A stretch of 64,000 nt of DNA from positions 1-64,000 of the forward strand of contig JAHDIN010000002.1 of the NCBI GenBank assembly GCA_020630775.1. The letters run 5' to 3'. Below the pieces are notes generated by a model. The model was not told where the DNA came from and ran no database searches. It was given only the letters and a program-made list of their open reading frames with translations. Both the position numbers and the translations under genes were made by a program. Each line of letters opens with the position of its first letter. Within the stretch, counting starts at the first letter, position 1. Source of the DNA: Saprospiraceae bacterium. Lineage in GTDB: Bacteria > Bacteroidota > Bacteroidia > Chitinophagales > Saprospiraceae. Shown here piece after piece: positions 52,402 through 61,822 of this stretch.

Positions 52402-53021
52402 TGAAAATTTCTTTGGATGGCATATCTAAGAGATTTGATGCAGGATGGATATTCAAAGATATATCACTCGATATTCAAGCTGGTGAGAAGTGGGCGATAA
52501 CAGGAACAAATGGAAGCGGTAAGAGTACACTGGTAAACATTATCTCTGGATATTTATCCCAAAGTCTAGGTCAAGTCGTTTACACCCACAATGAGCAAAT
52601 CATAGATAGAAATCAAATTTTCAAATATTCGATGATAGCGTCAGCTTCTTCAGAATTAGATGAAGAATTTTCAGTCGCAGAAATTTTCAATCATTATAAG
52701 AAATTTAAATCGTACGGAAATATTGAGTTGAATGATTTTCTCAAAATTTCGAGATTCGAAAATGAGAAATCAAAGAAAATTAATCAATTCTCATCTGGTA
52801 TGAAGCAACGACTAGCTTTATCATTAACCATGTTAGCTCGAACTCCTTTATTAATATTGGATGAACCGACTTCCTTTCTTGATGTGACACATAAAGCTTG
52901 GTATCAAGAATTATTCGAAATATTCGTGAAAGATAAAACTGTAGTAATCGCCTCTAACGATACCTTTGATTATCAACTTTGCGATAAGGTTTTTGACCTT
53001 AATAAGCAATCAATCAATTGA
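52401..53021 (+). CDS. ABC transporter ATPase at the end of the lpx cluster
   Basis: 206 residues, a single nucleotide-binding domain. Walker A GTNGSGKST (about 38-46), signature FSSGMKQRLAL, Walker B LLILDEPTSFLD. The switch region reads VVIASNDTFD, so the usual H-loop histidine is replaced by asparagine. It overlaps lpxA by 1 base, so it is cotranscribed with lipid A genes, but its permease is not in view; a role in envelope lipid transport is only inferred. The last 12 bases overlap the convergent merR gene. Confidence 0.9.
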   Translation: MKISLDGISKRFDAGWIFKDISLDIQAGEKWAITGTNGSGKSTLVNIISGYLSQSLGQVVYTHNEQIIDRNQIFKYSMIASASSELDEEFSVAEIFNHYKKFKSYGNIELNDFLKISRFENEKSKKINQFSSGMKQRLALSLTMLARTPLLILDEPTSFLDVTHKAWYQELFEIFVKDKTVVIASNDTFDYQLCDKVFDLNKQSIN

Positions 53022-53411
53022 CTCTTCTTCGCTTTTCTGATCCTCTTTTAAAACTGACTTAAGTTGGAGTAAGTTGTTTTTAATTTCTTCCAGTTCTTCT
53101 TTTAATTGGATGAGCGGTGCTTGACTATTATTGGATTCCGATTGATTGAATATTGGGCTCTGCTCTTTTTCCTTTATCGCTAATTTCGCACCTTCTAATT
53201 TGTAGCCTTTTACTTTTACTAAATCGTAAATTCTACTTACTACGAGTACATCCTCTTTTAGAAATCGCCTTACGCCCTTATTGTTTTTTTTGGGATTTAG
53301 TTCATCAAACTCTCCTTCCCAATATCTAATCAATGAAGTGGCTACGTTAAACATTTTAGCAACTTCTCCGATCTTATAATACCGCTTTGTAAGTGTATTG
53401 GGATCTATCAT
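53010..53411 (-). CDS. MerR-family transcription regulator
   Basis: 133 residues. Residues about 8-75 form the winged helix-turn-helix of MerR (YYKIGEVAKMFNVATSLIRY, then KNNKGVRRFLKEDVLVVSRI). A coiled-coil dimer region follows (about 100-133; EELEEIKNNLLQLKSVLKE). There is no metal- or drug-binding C-terminal domain, as in the short MerR proteins common in Bacteroidota; targets unknown. It follows the DUF3667 gene by 28 bases and overlaps the lpx-cluster ABC gene at its 3' end by 12 bases. Confidence 0.9.
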   Translation of the reverse strand: MIDPNTLTKRYYKIGEVAKMFNVATSLIRYWEGEFDELNPKKNNKGVRRFLKEDVLVVSRIYDLVKVKGYKLEGAKLAIKEKEQSPIFNQSESNNSQAPLIQLKEELEEIKNNLLQLKSVLKEDQKSEEESID

Positions 53412-53439
53412 GTAACAATTATAACATAAGTTTCATGAA

Positions 53440-54498
53440 TTAGAAAAATATTAAGCTAATTGCAGCTATCAATAGACCTATAAATAATATGATGAACAAG
53501 TAGCTAAACTTGATCATGCTTACTTTGATTACTGTTTTGAAAATATTTTCTGAGTAGAATCTCTTCAAAGAAATAATAAAGAAGATAGGGAGACCTAAAA
53601 ATAACCAACCTACTAAACTTTCCATATCTAAGTCAAATAGTACATTAAAAAGCATGAAAAGACTAAAGCATAATAGAAAGACGCAATGATAATTTATAAC
53701 TTGAATCACATGCTCAGCATAAAAAGTATTATGTCTTACATAAAAGATTTTCATTAAGAATGCGACTACAAAGCTTAGGAGTATGACGCCCCATAACAAG
53801 TTCTTGACAAAAAATTTAAGGTAGTCAACTTGGTGCTTTTGAAGTTTAAAGGTCTGCTTAACAAACATCATTTCTATGTAACCGAATTCTTTATCTGGTT
53901 TTTTCTTAAGCTGCCACTCTTTGTATTTGTTAACCAAACTGTCCTGGGATTCTAAATACAACTCACCTTTTGTCATACCCATGGCTCTGAAGTCAACAAA
54001 TCCAATATTGATATTTAATGTATCAGACATCCGCGCAATCCTTTTATTGAATAGCTTCCTTTCGAAGCTGTCTAATACTTCTTGGGTACAGTCATCATTT
54101 ACAAAATTTGTTTTTAAAGAATCGTATTTAGTATAGATAGCATGTTCGCCTATCCTTTCTATCTCTATATATTCATCATCATTATCTTCTCTGTTTATAT
54201 ATATGGATGATATCGTGAAGAAAATCACTAAACAAATAAAGAAAAATCGAAAAGGGTGCATATACTCTTGTCTCCGACCCGCTAAGTAGTTAAGCGTAAT
54301 CTTATTCGGGATCCAAATATCTCTAAAGCTTCGCAGTAATCTATATTCAATATTAAGGAAAGTATCAAAGAAAGATTTGAATAAATCCTTGACAGACAGG
54401 TTGTTATAAACAGCTTTCGACCCACATTTTGGGCAATATAGGGCACTTTCAACTAGTTTTTCTTCGCAGTTAAGGCAATTATTCTTTAAATCTTTCAC
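53440..54498 (-). CDS. DUF3667 membrane protein with N-terminal zinc ribbon
   Basis: 352 residues. The N-terminus has a zinc-ribbon pattern, C8-x2-C11 and C22-x2-C25. A DUF3667 signature follows (LFKSFFDTFLNIEYRLLRSF, LNYLAGRRQEYMHPFRFFF), then membrane segments near 85-105, 225-250, 265-290, 298-315 and 325-350. The loop between the first and second helices (about 106-222) is soluble. Start is GTG at 54498. Function unknown. Upstream of merR on the same strand. Confidence 0.85.
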   Translation of the reverse strand: MKDLKNNCLNCEEKLVESALYCPKCGSKAVYNNLSVKDLFKSFFDTFLNIEYRLLRSFRDIWIPNKITLNYLAGRRQEYMHPFRFFFICLVIFFTISSIYINREDNDDEYIEIERIGEHAIYTKYDSLKTNFVNDDCTQEVLDSFERKLFNKRIARMSDTLNINIGFVDFRAMGMTKGELYLESQDSLVNKYKEWQLKKKPDKEFGYIEMMFVKQTFKLQKHQVDYLKFFVKNLLWGVILLSFVVAFLMKIFYVRHNTFYAEHVIQVINYHCVFLLCFSLFMLFNVLFDLDMESLVGWLFLGLPIFFIISLKRFYSENIFKTVIKVSMIKFSYLFIILFIGLLIAAISLIFF

Positions 54499-54803
54499 TG
54501 ATTCAGCAACTTAATTAACCTAAAAATGGGGTAATTCTGGCTATTCACCTACCTAAAATGGTTAAGAAAGCTAATAAAATGGGGCAATTCTCACTTGTAG
54601 GCCCATACATATTACAATTTGGTATAATGTTTGCCTAATACCACTTATGTATTAAGAAAAGTTTGAATATAAGTTTACTAAAAAGCGTAAAAATCTGTAA
54701 ACGAATATTTTAAACATTAAAAAAAACTTAATACAAAGATTTAATAATTCATTTTTTCATTGAAATACAAATATTCTAACGTACGAACACAAAAATTTTT
54801 ACC
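54499..54803. other. 305-base gap with phased repeats
   Basis: The gap lies between DUF3667 (minus) and the giant secreted protein (plus). No gene is seen. It holds three related words, AAAATGGGGTAATTCT (54523), AAAATGGTTAA (54555) and AAAATGGGGCAATTCT (54576). The part next to the giant gene is very AT-rich with A-tracts. No exact TAnnTTTG element was found. Confidence 0.6.
54523..54591. repeat. Three near-direct repeats of AAAATGG
   Basis: Copies begin at 54523, 54555 and 54576. The first and third match at 15 of 16 bases. Spacings of 32 and 21 bases are close to three and two helical turns, so all three would face the same side of DNA. Confidence 0.5.
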
Positions 54804-57800
54804 ATGAAAAATTTTATTTACTCAAACATGAAAAAGCTAATCCAAAGTACCACCGCTTTGATTTTGCTTTTCGCGCTAAGCAATGGATTGAGTGCCCAAC
54901 AACTGCAAGTAGAGATAACCAATCCTACTCCAGATCCCGCAACGGGAGTCTACACAGTAGATTGTGAAGAAAGCATTCAGTTTAATGCGACGGCATCGGA
55001 TTTTACAGATCCAAACAATCCGGTGGTATTATCTCCATTATCAGTAACTTGGCAATGGAATTTACTTGGTTCATCTTGTACATTACCTGCAAGCTTTAAC
55101 TCATCTATTTCGAATCCAGTACTTGATCCTAATAATCAAGTCATGTGTTCAGGTGAATATGAGGTGATAGCTCAAGCTGGTGGTTTAGAAGCAAGAGATA
55201 CTGTAGAAATAGTTGTGTTACCAACTTTTGATTGGACTTGTCCAACTCCAATAATTGTAACACCTGATTTAAATGCTACTGACGCAAGTGGGAATCCAAC
55301 ATGCAGAAAAACCTTAGATTTTGCAGGTTTTCAGCTTGATACAGTTAACTGTAGGGATGCCAATTATACTTGGTGTGTATCACTAACTGCTATAAATTCT
55401 TCAGTGCCTATTTATACATCCGCAACAAGTGGAAATGGCATCGACGAAACAGCATTTGATGCAACTTATGGTGCATTTGCACTTGATGATTTAGGTGTTG
55501 TTACAGGATCAGGCTCTGGTGTCGGTACGGCAACTGGAGGCATTGATTTTGGAAGCTACAACTTAAGAATTGATATTAAGCAAGGTGCAGAAATTGTTGA
55601 CCAATGTATTGTACCTGTTGATGTATTAGAAAGTAGAAACAACTTAGCATGTAACGATTTAGTGAACGTAACACTTTCAGAAAATTGTCAAGGTATTATT
55701 ACCACTGATATGATTCTCGAAGGAGATTATTGCTTTGACAATTTCGTTATATCAGCTTTATTAGAAGGTGGTTCTGATACTATTTCTAACACCGCTGAAA
55801 TAGTGATTAATCAAACAGGTACCTATACTGTAACAGTAACAGGTCAATCAGGTCTAAGTTGTTGGGGCCGAGTGTTCGCTGAAGATAAATCAACGCCAGA
55901 GTTAAATTGTGATGAGGTTACGGTATTGTGTACTGAGGTAGGAAATTTGGCTCCAGGTAGTTCTATAAAAGGATGGGATAGAGCAGTAGCTACTGAAACA
56001 AATGCAACATCTATCAATCTTGTAATTGATGATGTCAATGGTATAGTTACAGACGTTGTGTTTAATTTCGAAGCAAATGTTGATGATATTGGCGATTTAG
56101 CTTTAACATTAACGTCACCTGATGGAACAATGGTTGATGTATTGGATCAATCAGGCTTCACAACTGCTTGTGATAACTCTAACATTAATGTATGTTTTTC
56201 AGATACAGGTGAATTAGATCACGCTATGTTTGGTTCTCCAGTTCATTGTAGAGAAACAGAAAATGCATTTATCGGAAGCTTTAAGCCTGCAGAAGCATTC
56301 TCAGGTTTCAATGGTGATGACGCTAACGGTACATGGGTTTTAGCTGTGACGTATTCTGGTGCTGCTACAGACATTGTTGTGGAGGCAGATTTACAGGTTA
56401 CAACTAATGAAGGGAATCTATTGACAAGCATGGAAGTGATTGAAAATAGTGGATGTGATGCTTCTCCTGAATTTACATGGTCAGATGAAGAAGTGGGTGT
56501 TAATTGTGCTGATAATCTTTGGACAGTAATCGAGAGAACATGGACTGTTGTTAATACAAGTTCTGGTCAATCAGCTTCTTGTTCTCAAACGATTAATGTA
56601 AGAAGATTTGGTGTAAGTGATATTATCTGGCCTAAGAGTTTCGATGATATAGATCAACCATCATTAACATGTGATGATAATACAAATACAGGCCAACCAG
56701 GTCTTCCTTGTAACAATGACATTACTGGATGTGGAAACTTCCAAATGTCTGGACCGACTGAAATTGATTTCCCAATTTGTGGAAATTCATATAAAAGAAT
56801 TTACTCTTGGACAGTATTAGATTGGTGTTCTGGTGAAATAGCAGAGTATGATCAAGTTGTAAAAGTAGAGGATTCTGAGCCACTAGTGGTTACGTGTGCG
56901 CCAGATGATCTTGATCCAGCTGATGTAGCTTTCTTCCAGTCAATTGGAGTAAACTTAGCATCTGAAATGCCATATTTAACGACTACAAACCCAGGAGCAT
57001 GTTCTGGAGATTGGGAATTTGTTCCTAATCTAGTAATTGATAATCCTTGTGATGATGCATATACTGTGCAATTGTCTTACTTATTAGCTGATCCTAATGA
57101 TCCATTAAATCCAGATCCATTAGCAGATTATATTACTGACAATGTAGTCACTGATGGTCAAGGAAACCCAGTAAGAATTACTGATCTTCCTGGTGGACAA
57201 TTTACATGGATAAGAATTACTGTAACTGATGAGTGTGGTAATGAAGGGGAGTGCTTTACAGAGGTTTATGTTAAAGATGATACAAGTCCAAATCCAGTGT
57301 GTGTTGAGTTTACTGTAGTAGCATTAGGAGATAACGGATGTGGATACTTACCAGCAAGTTCTGTAGATAATGACAGTTGGGATAACTGTGGTATCGCAAG
57401 TTACCATGTAAGAAGAGCAGGTACAGGTACATTTGCTGACCAGATAGAATTATGTTGTGTTGATTGTTCTGATGGACCGATAGCTGTTGAGTTATTAGTA
57501 ACTGATAACGACGGTAACACTAATACTTGTTCTGCAGAGGTGAGATTACAAGATAACATTCCAATTAGAATGGTATCGACACCACCTGCTGATATGACAT
57601 TTAATTGTGAAAATAGTCCTATTGATATCACTTCATTTGTGAATGATGCTTTGGCTGGTTTCCAATTTGAGGATAACTGTGGATGGGATAATAATTCTTC
57701 TACAGTAGTTTTGAAAGACGCTGCAACTGTTAATTACCAACTTGAGAGGGGCCAGTGTGGAGAAGGAAGTACTTCAGTACAATATGAGATTTATGATAGA

Positions 57801-60017
57801 TGTGGAAACGAGGTGCCAGGATCACCATTTACACAAAGATTTTCATTCGTTCCAAATACTAATGCTTCGGCATTCAACGTAACAAGCTGGCCACAAGACT
57901 TAACATTGACTCAATGTTTAGGATTGTCAAGCTTAGATCCAGATGCACTAGATAATGCATTCAATGAAAATGCAATTAATGCGAACACATCTGTGTGTAA
58001 TGACTTAGCAATTGGATATGATGATTTAGTATTCTACAATGTAGATAATGCATGCTTGAAAATATTAAGAACATGGACTGTTGTTGATTGGTGTTTAGCA
58101 AATGCTGGAAACAATACTTTAGCAGATGCGACAAGACAACACACTCAGGAAATCAAAATATTTGATAACGAACCTCCTGTAGCTACATTGCCTTCAGTGA
58201 CTGTAGAAACATTCTCTGATAACTGTGAGATGATGGTAGATTCATTGATTGCAACTGTTACGGACGCATGTACAGATATGTTTGGTAATCAAGAGAATAT
58301 TACAACATTTACGATTACATATGCAGATGGTAGAACACCTAGAAATGGTACGGGTACAGATGCAAGTGGTGTGTTCCCAGTAGGTACAAACACGATTACA
58401 TGGACTGTTGAAGATCATTGTGGTAACGTAGCAGATTATACAACTTCTGTTACTGTTGTAGATGCTAAGGCACCAACACCATATTGTTTAGCTGCAGTGG
58501 TAACTGCAACGATGAACACAGATGGATCTGTAGAAATTTGGGCAGATGATTACTCTTTAGGTGGTGAAGATAACTGTGATACTGATTTAGATGTATACTT
58601 CGAATCTAATGGACAGATTTCAAGAAGATTTGATTGTAATGATATTCCAAACGGTGTACAAGCGAACATAGAGTTAAGAATTGTTTTCGAAGATGATGCT
58701 GGAAACTCTGACTTCTGTAGAGTACAGTTAATCCTTCAAGATAACGAGTCTGATTTATGTACAGATACTGGTTCATTAGCAGCAATTACAGGTAATGTAC
58801 ACAATGAAGAATTTGAAACTATTGAAGAGGTAATGGTATCATTACTAAGTGATAGCGAAGCGATGAATAGTCAAATGATGACCATTAATGATGGAGAATA
58901 TGCTTTCATGAACTTAACGCCAGGTATTGGTTACTCTGTGTCAGGTCAAAAGGATGATCATCCATTAAACGGTGTATCTACTTTAGATATCGTGATCATC
59001 CAGAGACACATTTTAGGATCTACACCTTTAGATTCGCCTTATAAAGTGATTGCGGCGGATGCTAATAATGATCAGAATGTTACAGCAATTGACTTGATTG
59101 AGTTGAGAAAGTTAATCTTAGGAATAACGAACGAGTTTCCAAATGGACAAACACCATGGAGATTCCCAGTTGAAGCTCAGAACTTTGTAAATAGTTCAGA
59201 TCCATTCCCTTACGAAGAGAATATCACTTATGCAGGATTGAATGAGCATATGGCTGATCAAGATTTCGTAGGTGTTAAGATTGGTGATGTTAACGGTAGT
59301 GCTATCGTTTCTGGATTGAAGTCAAATGAAGACACTGATAGAAGAAGCAGCAATGCAGTGACATTTGAAATGCAAGAGAGAACATTGGATGCTGGTACGC
59401 AAGTAACTATTCCAGTGACTGTAGCGAATATGAATGATATCATCGGATTCCAAAACACTTTAAACTATGATGCTTCTGCATTAAAGTTTGTGGGAATCGA
59501 ATCTAATACAATTGATATCGAAGAGTCGAATGTGGCACTTTACAACGAAGGTTCAATTGCTATCTCATGGAATGCATTAGAAGCAATAAGCTTAAACGAT
59601 GGTGAAACATTATTTGAATTGACATTCGATGTAGTTGATAATACGACAACTAACAGTCAGTTTTTCTTGAGCAATAACGTAACAAAAACAGAAGCTTATA
59701 CAAACGATCTTGAAGTATTGGATATTGAATTGAATGTGAGAGGTATTGAAAACGCAGATTTTGTACTATACCAAAACGTACCGAATCCATTCAGTACTCA
59801 AACAGACATTCAGTTCCAATTGCCAGGAGACAGTAAAGTTGTATTGAGAGTTTATGATGTAAGTGGAAGAGAGTTATTGACTCAAACAAACAATTACACA
59901 AAAGGTAATCACACGATTACTGTTACAAAAGAGCAGTTAAAATCTTCTTCTGTAATGTACTATAAGTTAGAAACTGAGTACGGAACAGCAAGTAAGAAAA
60001 TGATACAGATACGTTAG
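54804..60017 (+). CDS. Giant secreted multidomain protein with P-domain, dockerin-like, cohesin-like and T9SS type A regions
   Basis: 1737 residues; a second ATG at 54828 (MKKLIQSTTALILLFALSNG) may be the true signal-peptide start. Residues about 375-535 look like a proprotein convertase P-domain (VDDIGDLALTLTSPDGT, GDDANGTWVLAVTYSG). Residues about 580-1310 are cysteine-rich Ig/HYR-like repeats with a recurring RTWTVVDWC motif. About 1325-1385 is a carboxypeptidase-like regulatory domain (TGNVHNEEFETIEEVMVS). About 1388-1450 is dockerin-like, with DANNDQNVTAIDLIELRKLI. About 1515-1640 resembles a cohesin (LDAGTQVTIPVTVANMNDII). Residues 1655-1737 are a type A sorting signal (LYQNVPNPFSTQTDIQF). 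Extracellular; role unknown. It has a strong terminator. Confidence 0.9.
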   Translation: MKNFIYSNMKKLIQSTTALILLFALSNGLSAQQLQVEITNPTPDPATGVYTVDCEESIQFNATASDFTDPNNPVVLSPLSVTWQWNLLGSSCTLPASFNSSISNPVLDPNNQVMCSGEYEVIAQAGGLEARDTVEIVVLPTFDWTCPTPIIVTPDLNATDASGNPTCRKTLDFAGFQLDTVNCRDANYTWCVSLTAINSSVPIYTSATSGNGIDETAFDATYGAFALDDLGVVTGSGSGVGTATGGIDFGSYNLRIDIKQGAEIVDQCIVPVDVLESRNNLACNDLVNVTLSENCQGIITTDMILEGDYCFDNFVISALLEGGSDTISNTAEIVINQTGTYTVTVTGQSGLSCWGRVFAEDKSTPELNCDEVTVLCTEVGNLAPGSSIKGWDRAVATETNATSINLVIDDVNGIVTDVVFNFEANVDDIGDLALTLTSPDGTMVDVLDQSGFTTACDNSNINVCFSDTGELDHAMFGSPVHCRETENAFIGSFKPAEAFSGFNGDDANGTWVLAVTYSGAATDIVVEADLQVTTNEGNLLTSMEVIENSGCDASPEFTWSDEEVGVNCADNLWTVIERTWTVVNTSSGQSASCSQTINVRRFGVSDIIWPKSFDDIDQPSLTCDDNTNTGQPGLPCNNDITGCGNFQMSGPTEIDFPICGNSYKRIYSWTVLDWCSGEIAEYDQVVKVEDSEPLVVTCAPDDLDPADVAFFQSIGVNLASEMPYLTTTNPGACSGDWEFVPNLVIDNPCDDAYTVQLSYLLADPNDPLNPDPLADYITDNVVTDGQGNPVRITDLPGGQFTWIRITVTDECGNEGECFTEVYVKDDTSPNPVCVEFTVVALGDNGCGYLPASSVDNDSWDNCGIASYHVRRAGTGTFADQIELCCVDCSDGPIAVELLVTDNDGNTNTCSAEVRLQDNIPIRMVSTPPADMTFNCENSPIDITSFVNDALAGFQFEDNCGWDNNSSTVVLKDAATVNYQLERGQCGEGSTSVQYEIYDRCGNEVPGSPFTQRFSFVPNTNASAFNVTSWPQDLTLTQCLGLSSLDPDALDNAFNENAINANTSVCNDLAIGYDDLVFYNVDNACLKILRTWTVVDWCLANAGNNTLADATRQHTQEIKIFDNEPPVATLPSVTVETFSDNCEMMVDSLIATVTDACTDMFGNQENITTFTITYADGRTPRNGTGTDASGVFPVGTNTITWTVEDHCGNVADYTTSVTVVDAKAPTPYCLAAVVTATMNTDGSVEIWADDYSLGGEDNCDTDLDVYFESNGQISRRFDCNDIPNGVQANIELRIVFEDDAGNSDFCRVQLILQDNESDLCTDTGSLAAITGNVHNEEFETIEEVMVSLLSDSEAMNSQMMTINDGEYAFMNLTPGIGYSVSGQKDDHPLNGVSTLDIVIIQRHILGSTPLDSPYKVIAADANNDQNVTAIDLIELRKLILGITNEFPNGQTPWRFPVEAQNFVNSSDPFPYEENITYAGLNEHMADQDFVGVKIGDVNGSAIVSGLKSNEDTDRRSSNAVTFEMQERTLDAGTQVTIPVTVANMNDIIGFQNTLNYDASALKFVGIESNTIDIEESNVALYNEGSIAISWNALEAISLNDGETLFELTFDVVDNTTTNSQFFLSNNVTKTEAYTNDLEVLDIELNVRGIENADFVLYQNVPNPFSTQTDIQFQLPGDSKVVLRVYDVSGRELLTQTNNYTKGNHTITVTKEQLKSSSVMYYKLETEYGTASKKMIQIR

Positions 60018-60037
60018 TAATAACTTGTATTAAACCT

Positions 60038-60072
60038 ATCCCGGTGGAAATTTTTTCACCGGGATTTTTTTT
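60038..60072 (+). terminator. Strong intrinsic terminator after the giant gene
   Basis: A perfect 9-base stem, ATCCCGGTG (60038-60046) with CACCGGGAT (60057-60065), is followed by a T-run to 60072. The loop can pair further (AAA with TTT). It lies 21 bases past the stop. Confidence 0.95.
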
Positions 60073-60097
60073 GTCCCTACATTTAGAAGCAAATGTC

Positions 60098-60122
60098 TTT
60101 ATTTAGACAAAATCTAAATAAA
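60098..60122. repeat. AT-rich inverted repeat upstream of nqr operon
   Basis: Arms TTTATTTAGA (60098-60107) and TCTAAATAAA (60113-60122) are perfect complements around the loop CAAAA. It lies 53 bases before the nqr -7 element. It may be a regulator site or a second weak terminator. Confidence 0.5.
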
Positions 60123-60174
60123 AAAGCCAAGTTATTCACCATTCCGCTTCAACCATCCATATAATTTAAGAGTT

Positions 60175-60182
60175 ATATATTT
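60175..60182 (+). promoter_or_regulatory. -7 promoter element for nqr operon
   Basis: TATATTTG is an exact TAnnTTTG match, with GCGG following, 66 bases before the first nqrA ATG. No good -33 TTG is seen. Confidence 0.45.
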
Positions 60183-60248
60183 GCGGTGATTTTCGTGGCC
60201 TGTGAAAGGTCCGAAATACTTGATCTAACTACTAATTATAACTAGCAA

Positions 60249-61793
60249 ATGCTAATAACTTCACTTGTAGTAATCGGAATTATCTTGGCATTCATTTCCA
60301 TTCTTTCGATTGCGGATAATCTAATCTCCATTGAAGCTCAAAAACATGGTATCGATCCTGATAAATCTAATCTAGGTCTTTTCCCTAGTGTAAGAGATTT
60401 ATTTTCTAAATCTGCGCCTGGTTTTGTTTCTGGAGGCCAATTGGTGAACCTTAAGAAAGGTCACGATATCAAATTAGCTGGAAATCCTGTTTCTGAAGTT
60501 GTTCCAGCTACCGCAGTAACGCGAGTAGCTATAAAACCTCAAGACTACAGAGGCATCGCACCAATTCCTAAAATGGAGGTTCAAGTTGGTGATGAAGTCA
60601 AAGCTGGCCAAGCTATATTTTTTGATAAAAAGAATTCTGACATCAACTTCGTATCGCCTGTTTCAGGTGAGGTTGTTGAAATTAGAAGAGGAGCTAAAAG
60701 AGCTATAACCCATGTTGTGATATTGGCTGATAAAGAGCAATCTTATCATCAATTCACTCCGCCATCTGCAGGAAATTCTAACCCCCAAGAGATAATAGAG
60801 TTTTTAAAGAAGTCAGGTGCTTGGACTTTAATTAATCAGCGTCCATTTGACATCTTGGCTAACTCAGAATTAGTGCCTGAAAATATTTTCATTTCAACAT
60901 TTGATTCTTCTCCATTGGCATTGGACTATAATATTGCCTTAGAAGGGAGAGAGGAAGAGTTTCAAAAAGGCTTGGATGTTTTAGGTAGATTAACAACGGG
61001 TAAAGTTTATCTTGGATTAGATGCAAGGGGCAATGAGCCAGCTGCAGCTTTCACCGAGGCGACTGGAGTGGTAAAGACATGGTTTAGAGGAAAACACCCA
61101 GTAGGCAATGTTGGTGTACAAATCCATCATACCAACCCAATTAAAAGCAATAAAATCGTATGGACCTTAGACCCGCAAGATGTAGCACTAATCGGAAGAT
61201 TATTTATTAGTGGTACCTATGATGGTTCTAGAGTTGTTTCTGTAGGAGGAGGGCAAGTGCTTTCGCCATCACATGTTAAAACATATAAAGGAGCTAGTAT
61301 CGATGAGTTGTTGAAGGGAAATCTTTCAGATGAAGGTACATCGAGAATTATTGGTGGTAATGTTTTATCTGGTTCGCAAGTAGGAGCAGATGATTTTCTA
61401 AGCCAACAACATAATTCTATAAGTGTTATAAAAGAAGGAGATCAGTACGAATTATTTGGATGGTTGTTGCCGATAACTCCAAGACCATCCGTGTCTAGAA
61501 CCTTTCCAAATTTCTTGATACCCAACCACGAATTCGAAGCCAATACCAACACACATGGCGAGCAACGTGCTTTTGTGGTCACAGGACAATATGAAAATAT
61601 GTTGCCTATGGATATCTATCCTCAACATTTAATGAAAGCTATAATGGCTGGAGATATAGAAAGAATGGAAGGATTAGGCATCAATGAATTGACTGAAGAA
61701 GACGTCGCTTTATGTGAATTTTCATGTACTTCTAAACAACCACTTCAATCTATATTAAGAGAGGGTTTAGATATGATGAGAGAACAAGGATAA
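60249..61793 (+). CDS. nqrA: Na+-translocating NADH:quinone reductase subunit A with N-terminal membrane extension
   Basis: 514 residues against about 450 for the family. The usual NqrA N-terminus aligns at LVNLKKGHDIKLAGNP, residue 65. The first 64 residues form an extra piece with a membrane helix (about 3-22, SLVVIGIILAFISILSIA) and a linker (KHGIDPDKSNLGLFPSVRDLF). Family blocks follow: PKMEVQVGDEVKAGQAIFFD, SPVSGEVVEIRRG, and the C-terminal CEFSCTSKQPLQSILREGLD. NqrA binds quinone on the cytoplasmic side. A TTG/GTG pair at 60441/60444 with GGAGG just upstream could give the standard length instead. First gene of the nqr operon. Confidence 0.93.
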   Translation: MLITSLVVIGIILAFISILSIADNLISIEAQKHGIDPDKSNLGLFPSVRDLFSKSAPGFVSGGQLVNLKKGHDIKLAGNPVSEVVPATAVTRVAIKPQDYRGIAPIPKMEVQVGDEVKAGQAIFFDKKNSDINFVSPVSGEVVEIRRGAKRAITHVVILADKEQSYHQFTPPSAGNSNPQEIIEFLKKSGAWTLINQRPFDILANSELVPENIFISTFDSSPLALDYNIALEGREEEFQKGLDVLGRLTTGKVYLGLDARGNEPAAAFTEATGVVKTWFRGKHPVGNVGVQIHHTNPIKSNKIVWTLDPQDVALIGRLFISGTYDGSRVVSVGGGQVLSPSHVKTYKGASIDELLKGNLSDEGTSRIIGGNVLSGSQVGADDFLSQQHNSISVIKEGDQYELFGWLLPITPRPSVSRTFPNFLIPNHEFEANTNTHGEQRAFVVTGQYENMLPMDIYPQHLMKAIMAGDIERMEGLGINELTEEDVALCEFSCTSKQPLQSILREGLDMMREQG

Positions 61794-61822
61794 TTTTTAA
61801 AATCAATAATCAAAATATATAA

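Noticed and set aside
54623-54628. TATAAT as a promoter for the giant gene
   Set aside because: Bacteroidota use TAnnTTTG rather than TATAAT, and no suitable -35 box is at 16-18 bases.
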